Source of the DNA: Sutterella sp.
GTDB taxonomy: Bacteria > Pseudomonadota > Gammaproteobacteria > Burkholderiales > Burkholderiaceae_F
Assembly (NCBI GenBank): GCA_020025915.1
Contig: JAHHRH010000005.1
Span: 1 to 64,000, forward strand
Direction: 5' to 3'
DNA: 64,000 nucleotides
In this document: one piece after another, positions 37,277-43,575 of the stretch
How the letters are laid out: each line of letters starts with the position of its first letter
Numbering within the stretch: the stretch's first letter is position 1
The notes under the pieces: generated by a model
Database searches by the model: none
What the model was told of the DNA's origin: nothing
Seen by the model: the letters and a program-made list of their open reading frames with translations, nothing else
Translations under genes and position numbers: made by a program

Positions 37277-37850
37277 CATTGCCGTCTCTCTCATACGACA
37301 ACACCATTTTTGTCCACGCATACCGTTCTTCATGTTCGTCATTCAACTCAATCCTCCCCGACGTGAATGGGTTGAAGCTGGAATCACACTGCATCAAAGA
37401 ATAGAAAATTTATTAAAACGTCGAAATTTGCTACCACTTACCGAAAATGAACCGTACAAACTTCAAACAGAAGTTAAATTGTTCGATAGGAGTCTCGGCC
37501 TTCACGGCGTTTGTGATGCAGTCCTCCAAACTAATAGGGGTAACATTATTCCACTGGAAATCAAAAGCAAATGTTCACCTCCTAAAATTGGCGAAAAGCT
37601 TCAGCTCTGCGCTTATGCTCAATTGCTCGAAGCCATGCACAACGTCAGCATTCGGAAGGGATACATTCTTTTTGAGGAGAAAACACGATACAAAGAAATC
37701 CAAGTTGATGAAGCACTGAGATTGAAACTCGCAACGACGATAAAAGAGATGCACAATAATTTTTCAAGCGGCCTTCTACCTCGAAGTAACGCAACCGACG
37801 CTCAATGTTCACAGTGTGAATTTTTAAATTTTTGCGCTGATCGTCTTTAG
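37257..37850 (+). CDS. cas4: CRISPR-associated RecB-like exonuclease Cas4
   Basis: Iron-sulfur exonuclease that trims prespacers and selects those with a PAM; its presence defines subtype II-B. The 197-residue protein has cluster cysteines C19, C184, C187 and C193, H46, the nuclease core GVCDAVL (D87) with LEIKS (E101, K103), and QLCAY (Q117, Y120). I start at ATG 37257, inside the end of cas2; a TTG at 37224 is rejected. This closes the cas operon, 55 bases before dnaB. Confidence 0.93.
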   Translation: MTQEFSSIAVSLIRQHHFCPRIPFFMFVIQLNPPRREWVEAGITLHQRIENLLKRRNLLPLTENEPYKLQTEVKLFDRSLGLHGVCDAVLQTNRGNIIPLEIKSKCSPPKIGEKLQLCAYAQLLEAMHNVSIRKGYILFEEKTRYKEIQVDEALRLKLATTIKEMHNNFSSGLLPRSNATDAQCSQCEFLNFCADRL

Positions 37851-37905
37851 TGCTACGAATTAACGTAAGATATGCGCTTAACATACAACCGATGAACAGA
37901 TAGCA

Positions 37906-39297
37906 ATGACAGACATCACTGACGATCCAGCAGCACAAGCTGTACGACGTCCTCCACAAAGCATCAATAGCGAACAGTCCATTTTGGGCGGCTTGATGAT
38001 CGACAACAATGCACTCGACAGCATTGTCGACATCATTCTCCCAGAAGACTTTTATCGACGTGACCATCGCCTGATTTACGAACACATCACGGCGATGATT
38101 CAACGCGGCCGTCCCGCTGACTCGCTCACTGTTGCAGAGTCATTACGAGACGCCGGTCTCGATAATGACACGGGCGGCTTTGCTTATCTTGCTGAACTCG
38201 TCAACAATACGCCATCTGCCGCTAACATTCGTCGTTACGCAGAAATTGTTCACGATAAGTCTGTGTTACGTCAGCTCATCTCCGCTGGCGACCATATGGT
38301 CACCTGCGCGTTGCAGCCTGATGGTCGTGAAACAGCTCAGATTCTTGATGAAGCAGAACGCACTGTTTTAGCTATTAATGAACGTAACTCACGTGGCCAA
38401 CGCGGTTTTCAACCGATGGCAACGTTAGTGCGTGAAGTTTCTGAAAAGATCATCGATATCTATCAGAATCAACAAGGCTCTGAAGTGACTGGCGTGCCAA
38501 CCGGCTACCCCAATCTCGATAGAGAATTAGCCGGCTTACAACGTGGTGACTTGATCATCATTGCTGGACGCCCGTCAATGGGTAAAACGTCTTTTGCTAT
38601 CAACATTGCTGAAAATGTAGGTGTTCGACAAGAACTGCCCGTTGCTGTTTTCTCGCTTGAAATGGGCGGTGATCAGCTCGCACAGCGTTTGATTAGTTCT
38701 GTCGCTGACATTGACGCTCAAAAGTTGAGAAAAGCGCAACTTGAAGACGAAGAATGGAATCGCTTCTCTAAAGCAATTCACCGTCTTGAAAATAAGCCAA
38801 TCTACATCGACGACACACCAGCTTTGATGATTTCAGAACTCTCTAGTCGAGCTCGTCGATTGACAAACCAGACTGGTCCGTTAGGCCTGATCGTTGTTGA
38901 CTACATTCAGTTAATGACGGGTCGCGCAGGTGTAGATAATCGTTCGACTGAACTCTCTGAAATTTCTCGTGGCTTAAAGGCGCTTGCTAAAGAACTTCAC
39001 TGTCCAGTCATCGTATTGTCGCAGCTGAATCGTTCGCTTGAACAACGTGCAGACAAACGCCCAATCATGTCCGATTTGCGCGAATCTGGCGCTATCGAAC
39101 AGGACGCTGACGTGATCATGTTCATCTATCGTGAAGTTGTCTATAACAAAGACACACCTGAAAAAAATCTCGCTGAAATCATCATTGCAAAACAGCGTAA
39201 CGGCCCGATTGGAACATTACGTATGGTTTTCCGCGGCGGCAATACACGCTTCGAGCCTTGGGCAGGCGATGCGGGATACTGGGAAGGTGCTCAATAA
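37906..39297 (+). CDS. dnaB: Replicative DNA helicase DnaB
   Basis: Hexameric helicase of the replication fork. N-terminal domain (PQSINSEQSILGGLMIDN) is followed by the RecA-like domain with Walker A GRPSMGKTS, LIVVDYIQLM and LSQLNRSLEQR. The 463-residue length is normal. In many proteobacteria dnaB follows rplI on the same strand. Here it is on the opposite strand and converges on rplI, with the DUF456 gene and CRISPR array between them. That implies an inversion or insertion. Confidence 0.97.
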   Translation: MTDITDDPAAQAVRRPPQSINSEQSILGGLMIDNNALDSIVDIILPEDFYRRDHRLIYEHITAMIQRGRPADSLTVAESLRDAGLDNDTGGFAYLAELVNNTPSAANIRRYAEIVHDKSVLRQLISAGDHMVTCALQPDGRETAQILDEAERTVLAINERNSRGQRGFQPMATLVREVSEKIIDIYQNQQGSEVTGVPTGYPNLDRELAGLQRGDLIIIAGRPSMGKTSFAINIAENVGVRQELPVAVFSLEMGGDQLAQRLISSVADIDAQKLRKAQLEDEEWNRFSKAIHRLENKPIYIDDTPALMISELSSRARRLTNQTGPLGLIVVDYIQLMTGRAGVDNRSTELSEISRGLKALAKELHCPVIVLSQLNRSLEQRADKRPIMSDLRESGAIEQDADVIMFIYREVVYNKDTPEKNLAEIIIAKQRNGPIGTLRMVFRGGNTRFEPWAGDAGYWEGAQ

Positions 39298-39323
39298 CAC
39301 AATAATAAGACGAGGAAAAAACA

Positions 39324-39836
39324 ATGTTCGATTGGTTTACTCAAATCGATTGGTTTGCTATTACCTGTTGGCTTGGCGCGATTTCACTCATTATCGCTGG
39401 GCTTGCAGGCACAGTGATTCCTGCAATTCCTGGCTTGCCCCTCATCGCAATCGGTGGGGCGCTGATTGGTTGGGCTGGCGATTTTGAACTCATCGGTTGG
39501 GGCACGATTATCACGCTCGCTGTTCTAGCTATTATTGGCGTGATCGTTGATACAGTTGCACAAACCGCAGGCGCTCAAAAAGCCGGGGCCAGCGCTTACG
39601 GGATTTGGGGATCAGTAATCGGCACATTTGTCGGCGTCTTTATGGGTGGCCTTGTTGGCATTTTCATTATGCCGCTCGTTGGTGCTTTTATTGGCGAATT
39701 TTGGGCTAAACGCGACTATTTGCACGCTGGACGCGTCGGCATGGCGACCTGGATCGGCATGATCGTCGGTACCGCGGTCAAAGTAGCTTTAGCATTTACG
39801 ATGCTTGGCTTGATGATCATCATGTATTTTGTTTAG
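39324..39836 (+). CDS. DUF456 membrane protein
   Basis: Small hydrophobic protein (170 residues) with about five glycine-rich transmembrane segments: LGAISLIIAGLAGTVIPAIPG, the VIDTVAQTAGAQKAGAS loop, and GLVGIFIMPLVGAFIGE. The VIPAIPGLPLI and KAGASAYGIWG motifs are typical of DUF456. Function is unknown. It starts 26 bases after dnaB and probably shares its transcript. Confidence 0.85.
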   Translation: MFDWFTQIDWFAITCWLGAISLIIAGLAGTVIPAIPGLPLIAIGGALIGWAGDFELIGWGTIITLAVLAIIGVIVDTVAQTAGAQKAGASAYGIWGSVIGTFVGVFMGGLVGIFIMPLVGAFIGEFWAKRDYLHAGRVGMATWIGMIVGTAVKVALAFTMLGLMIIMYFV

Positions 39837-39899
39837 CAAGAATTCTCCTCAAAAGTTCGCAAAAAATGGCGTTTTTTGTGCAATCGGACTATTTTCGAA

Positions 39900-39927
39900 A
39901 ATCTGGTGTTCAGCAGAACACCAGATT
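39900..39927 (-). terminator. Perfect 12-bp hairpin beside the array (possible pre-crRNA terminator)
   Basis: AATCTGGTGTTC and GAACACCAGATT form a perfect stem around AGCA. On the minus strand the stem is followed by TT, giving a four-base U-run, 28 bases beyond the last repeat in the direction of array transcription. It is suited to terminating pre-crRNA. It could also protect the dnaB-DUF456 transcript end. Confidence 0.55.
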
Positions 39928-39955
39928 CACTGTCCCTGTTGACATCACAACCGGG

Positions 39956-40967
39956 ACTTCAAAAGCATACTACTTAGCGAAGCACTGAAACCGGCATACC
40001 ACTTTGTTGTGCGGGCCGCAAAGGCTACTTCAAAAGCATACTACTTAGCGAAGCACTGAAACAATATGATAGACAGAATGAAAACTTCTCGAATCGAAAC
40101 TTCAAAAGCATACTACTTAGCGAAGCACTGAAACGATCGCAGACCTGCCAACCTTTTGAGCGACTTGCGTACTTCAAAAGCATACTACTTAGCGAAGCAC
40201 TGAAACGGTTAACTAACTTTTTTAAGGATGAAAAAATGACACTTCAAAAGCATACTACTTAGCGAAGCACTGAAACCTTAAGACAGCGGGATCCAACCTT
40301 TCCTAAGCCAAACTTCAAAAGCATACTACTTAGCGAAGCACTGAAACGCTTCTGCTGTCTGTCTATCTCAGCTAGTACAGCACTTCAAAAGCATACTACT
40401 TAGCGAAGCACTGAAACGTGAGTTATTTTCTTTTCGACGGCGAACTCCCAAAACTTCAAAAGCATACTACTTAGCGAAGCACTGAAACACCGAATCCGTG
40501 ACCGTCCTTAAAGTCATTTACTACTTCAAAAGCATACTACTTAGCGAAGCACTGAAACCCAGTAGAAAGATTGACTGTCAGACGTAAATCAACTTCAAAA
40601 GCATACTACTTAGCGAAGCACTGAAACTGACGATCGACAGGCTTTCAGGGTGCTCCAGCAGACTTCAAAAGCATACTACTTAGCGAAGCACTGAAACTTG
40701 CCAGTAATCAGCTGATCAACTGTCAAAGTGCCAGTACTTCAAAAGCATACTACTTAGCGAAGCACTGAAACTAACCTATAGTTAAAATCCCAGCGGGACA
40801 TCTATACGACTTCAAAAGCATACTACTTAGCGAAGCACTGAAACATGCGGATGGTCGTTCGACGTGTTCGCGGACGACACTTCAAAAGCATACTACTTAG
40901 CGAAGCACTGAAACTTCTCGCCAGATGAGCAGATACCTGATGAATACCACTTCAAAAGCATACTACT
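39956..40967 (-). CRISPR. Type II-B CRISPR array, 14 repeats plus a truncated one
   Basis: Fourteen identical 36-base repeats start at 39956, 40027, 40099, 40171, 40241, 40312, 40382, 40453, 40523, 40592, 40662, 40736, 40809 and 40879. They separate 14 unique spacers of 33-38 bases. A fifteenth repeat is truncated to 19 bases (40949-40967). On the minus strand each repeat begins GTTTCAGTGCTTCGCTAAG, the usual type II polarity with the spacer 5' of GTTT. The tracrRNA anti-repeat also requires minus-strand transcription. Repeats are identical base for base. The array is 2.1 kb from the cas operon, with dnaB and the DUF456 gene between. Confidence 0.98.
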
Positions 40968-41035
40968 CTTTAATAAGAGAACTGGTTATTAAAGTTTTCT
41001 CGAGAAATCTTTAATAACGAAAGTCCTTATTAAAA
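40968..41035 (-). promoter_or_regulatory. Palindromic AT-rich region at the 5' end of the array
   Basis: CTTTAATAA (40968-40976) pairs with TTATTAAAG (40986-40994). TTTCTCGAGAAA (40996-41007) is a 12-base palindrome. CTTTAATAA (41009-41017) pairs with TTATTAAA (41027-41034). Both outer pairs have nine-base loops. The block starts at the very base where the last repeat breaks off. A TTTAAT -10-like box lies within it on the minus strand, but no convincing -35 was found. It occupies the leader position for pre-crRNA transcription. Confidence 0.6.
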
Positions 41036-41053
41036 ATTCCGCGCTCCATAAAC

Positions 41054-41083
41054 AAAAAGGCCTGTCTTTCGACAAGCCTTTTT
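41054..41083. terminator. Terminator of the rpsF-rplI operon
   Basis: AAAAAGGCCTGTC-TTTC-GACAAGCCTTTTT forms a symmetric stem with A- and T-runs. It lies 34 bases after the rplI stop and isolates the CRISPR leader from ribosomal operon readthrough. Confidence 0.9.
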
Positions 41084-41116
41084 GAATTTTGTTCGACGTC
41101 AGTCGTGCTTTAGCAA

Positions 41117-41569
41117 TTAGGCTTCACCAACAACGTGAACGGTAACGTCAGCCGTGATGTCCGTGAGGAGACCGATCGTGATGACGTAGTCGCCGACAGC
41201 CTTGATGGCGCCGAGCGGGGTGCGAACCTGAGACTTCTTGATCTGGAGGTCGAACTTGGCGTCGACAGCAGCAGCGATGTCAGCATTCGTGACGGAACCG
41301 AAGAGACGGCCGTCAACACCGCACTTGGACGTGATTTCGATTTCACCGCCATTGAGCTTATCAGCGATAGCCTGAGCAGTAGCGATACGTTCAGCCTGGG
41401 CCTTTTCGAGTTCGGCACGGCGAGCTTCGAATTCAGCGATGGCAGCCTTCGTAGCGCGCTTGGCACGGCCAGTCGGGATCAAGAAGTTACGGCCGTAGCC
41501 ATCCTTAACCTTGACGATGTCACCGAGGTCGCCGAGGTGGGTAATCTTTTCGAGCAGAATAACTTGCAT
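41117..41569 (-). CDS. rplI: 50S ribosomal protein L9
   Basis: Ribosomal protein bL9 (150 residues). Start MQVILLEKITHLGDLGDIVKVKDGYGRN is the L9 signature, followed by the long connecting helix (about 40-75) and the C-terminal domain. Last gene of the rpsF-priB-rpsR-rplI operon, 18 bases after rpsR, with GGAG upstream of the ATG. Confidence 0.98.
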   Translation of the reverse strand: MQVILLEKITHLGDLGDIVKVKDGYGRNFLIPTGRAKRATKAAIAEFEARRAELEKAQAERIATAQAIADKLNGGEIEITSKCGVDGRLFGSVTNADIAAAVDAKFDLQIKKSQVRTPLGAIKAVGDYVITIGLLTDITADVTVHVVGEA

Positions 41570-41587
41570 TTGATTATCTCCTAGCGA

Positions 41588-41857
41588 TTACTGGTTGTCC
41601 GTGTACGGCAACAAAGCGAGGAAGCGAGCACGCTTGATAGCCGTATCGAGCTGACGCTGATAGTGAGCCTTCGTGCCCGTCAAACGAGCCGGCATGATCT
41701 TGCCGTTTTCCTGGATGAAGTCGCGAAGCGTTTCAACATCCTTGTAGTCGATCTGTTCGACGTTTTCCACCGTGAAACGGCAGAACTTCTTACGCTTGAA
41801 AAGCGAATTTTGCTGGTTACCGCGGCGGGGCTTGCCCTTACCCTTACCAAAAGCCAT
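41588..41857 (-). CDS. rpsR: 30S ribosomal protein S18
   Basis: Ribosomal protein bS18 (89 residues) that binds S6 in the platform. FCRFTVENVEQIDYKDVETLRDFI and PARLTGTKAHYQRQLDTAIKRAR are diagnostic. The basic N-terminal extension (KGKGKPRRGNQQNSLFKRKK) is slightly long. It lies nine bases after priB. Confidence 0.98.
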   Translation of the reverse strand: MAFGKGKGKPRRGNQQNSLFKRKKFCRFTVENVEQIDYKDVETLRDFIQENGKIMPARLTGTKAHYQRQLDTAIKRARFLALLPYTDNQ

Positions 41858-41866
41858 GATAGCTCC

Positions 41867-42151
41867 TTAAATATATTCCGTTATATGTACGATCAGGCGT
41901 GTACTCTTCATCGATCGAGGTGCCAGAAAACCTTTGATATTCAATGCTGTTCCTAAAGGCAACTGATTAAGTGCCTCAGCGACGGTGCCAAACGCGATCG
42001 CAGGAAAGTCATATTCAAGTTTTCTAACTCTGCCGGCTTCTGTCAGTTCAGTTCGATGGTGAAATGCACCTTCAAAAACTTGTATCCCCGCAGGGGTATA
42101 CCTGACTTCCTCACGCGAAGTGAGCGTACCGTTAATCTGTATGAGATTCAC
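41867..42151 (-). CDS. priB: Primosomal replication protein PriB
   Basis: Single OB-fold protein (94 residues) that links PriA to DnaT or DnaC in replication restart. It begins NLIQINGTLTSREEVRYTPAGI and contains IAFGTVAEALNQLPLGTALNIKGFLAPRS. Location between rpsF and rpsR is the classic position. ATG at 42151. Confidence 0.94.
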   Translation of the reverse strand: MNLIQINGTLTSREEVRYTPAGIQVFEGAFHHRTELTEAGRVRKLEYDFPAIAFGTVAEALNQLPLGTALNIKGFLAPRSMKSTRLIVHITEYI

Positions 42152-42201
42152 TCAGAGCCTGGTCGTACAGAAAATTCTGTTTCAGTCGAGACTGTTGAAA
42201 A

Positions 42202-42579
42202 TTATTCAGCAGCAGCGGCGTTAGCGGCTTCGGCAGCCACCTTCTTGGCTTCTTCCTTCTCGACGACCTTCATCATCGGGGAGGCAGCCGTTTCGGCGTG
42301 CTTCGTCTTGACCGTGAGGTGACGCAAAACAGCGTCGTTGAAACGGAAACCGTTCTCGATTTCGGCGATCGTTTCGTGACCGCATTCGATGTTCAAGAGA
42401 ACGTAGTGAGCCTTGACAAGCTTCTGAATGGGGTAAGCGAGCTGACGACGGCCCCAGTCTTCGATACGATGGATCTGGCCACCCTGTTCGGCGACAAGGG
42501 TCTTGTAGCGTTCGATCATAGCGGGAACCTGTTCGCTCTGATCGGGGTGCACAATAATGCAAAGTTCGTAGTGACGCAT
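42202..42579 (-). CDS. rpsF: 30S ribosomal protein S6
   Basis: Ribosomal protein bS6 (125 residues). MRHYELCIIVHPDQSEQVPAMIERY and RIEDWGRRQLAYPIQKL are diagnostic. The C-terminal tail is alanine- and glutamate-rich, as usual. First gene of the operon, with AAGGAGG before the ATG at 42579. The ribosome binding site is part of a leader stem described separately. Confidence 0.98.
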   Translation of the reverse strand: MRHYELCIIVHPDQSEQVPAMIERYKTLVAEQGGQIHRIEDWGRRQLAYPIQKLVKAHYVLLNIECGHETIAEIENGFRFNDAVLRHLTVKTKHAETAASPMMKVVEKEEAKKVAAEAANAAAAE

Positions 42580-42586
42580 TTAGCCT

Positions 42587-42633
42587 CCTTGCGGAAAAAG
42601 CTGCCCAGAGCGTCTATTCTGGATGCAGCAAGG
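42587..42633 (-). promoter_or_regulatory. S6:S18-type autoregulatory leader
   Basis: On the minus strand just before rpsF, CCTTGC (42628-42633) can pair with GCAAGG (42587-42592), which contains the ribosome binding site. An inner stem CCAGA/TCTGG continues via TGC/GCA. The downstream strand between the stems reads TTTTTCCG, giving the CCG bulge reported for the S6:S18 leader motif. Binding of S6:S18 would block rpsF translation. The match is by eye. Confidence 0.65.
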
Positions 42634-42718
42634 ACAGAAAGAATGAGATTTTACTCGCTATTTTTGCGGTCTGCCACTCAAAAAGCGAAAAAAATCGCGT
42701 TCCACGAAAAAAGATTTT

Positions 42719-43474
42719 TTAGAGCTTACCGCCCGTACGCTGACGCACGGTTTCAAATAAGCAAATACCTGAAGCAACAGAGACATTCAAGCTTTCAACG
42801 GCACCCGCCATCGGAATCGCAGCGAGGTCGTCGCAACGACGACGCGTCAACTGACGAAGGCCATCACCTTCGGCGCCGAGCACCCATGCAAAGGCCTTCT
42901 TCTGGTCAAATTCATAGATCGACTTGGTGGCTTCACCGGCTGTACCAACCACAGTCACACCCGCATCGCGCAATTCAACAATGGAAGCAGCCAAATTGGT
43001 CACAGTCACCACGGGGACCGTTTCAGCCGCACCAGCGGCAGCCTTCAAGGCTGCGGGCGACATATGAGCAGAACGGTCACGCGGCACCAAGACACACTGG
43101 GCGCCGGCTGCATCGGCCACACGTAAGCATGCACCGAAGTTACGCGGATCAGTCACGCCGTCCAAAATGAGGATCAGCGTATCATCAGTGATCAAGTCCA
43201 AGAGTTCGTCGAACTCTAACTGCGCCTGTTTTTCTTCAGCCATCGCCACAATACCTTGGTGCGGCACATCGGACGCCATGCCATCGAGGCGGCGCGTATC
43301 AGCCGTCATGACACGAATGCCGGCAGCAATCAACTTTTCGCGCATCTCGCGCATACGCTTGTCGCGGCGTTCAGGATCAAGGTAAACAGCGGTAATCGAC
43401 TTAGGATCCATGCGCAAGCGCGCACCCACGGCATGAAAGCCAGCTAAAACAATATTCTTCACTTCGTATGACAC
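42719..43474 (-). CDS. rlmB: 23S rRNA (guanosine-2'-O-)-methyltransferase RlmB
   Basis: SPOUT enzyme methylating G2251 in the 23S peptidyltransferase loop. The trefoil-knot motifs are LDGVTDPRNFGACLR, GAEGDGLR and IPMAGAVESLNVSVA, and an N-terminal substrate-binding domain precedes them. The 251-residue length is normal. The start appears to be GTG at 43474; an in-frame GTG four codons later is a possible alternative. It lies about 100 bases after rnr in the usual rnr-rlmB pairing. Confidence 0.95.
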   Translation of the reverse strand: MSYEVKNIVLAGFHAVGARLRMDPKSITAVYLDPERRDKRMREMREKLIAAGIRVMTADTRRLDGMASDVPHQGIVAMAEEKQAQLEFDELLDLITDDTLILILDGVTDPRNFGACLRVADAAGAQCVLVPRDRSAHMSPAALKAAAGAAETVPVVTVTNLAASIVELRDAGVTVVGTAGEATKSIYEFDQKKAFAWVLGAEGDGLRQLTRRRCDDLAAIPMAGAVESLNVSVASGICLFETVRQRTGGKL

Positions 43475-43575
43475 ACGTCAGAAAACGCGACCTAACTAGA
43501 AAGATCGCGTTGTTAGATTAATTGGTGGCGCTCATTGTACCCTAGTGGCTCATGAGCGTCAGCCTAACTCAACGA

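Noticed and set aside
39837..39955. Reading the array as plus-strand transcribed with this as leader
   Set aside because: The tracrRNA anti-repeat and the GTTT start of the repeat require minus-strand crRNA. It remains possible as an acquisition end only.
39956..40967. Self-targeting spacers
   Set aside because: Scanning the window by eye found no spacer match outside the array; a genome and phage search would be needed.
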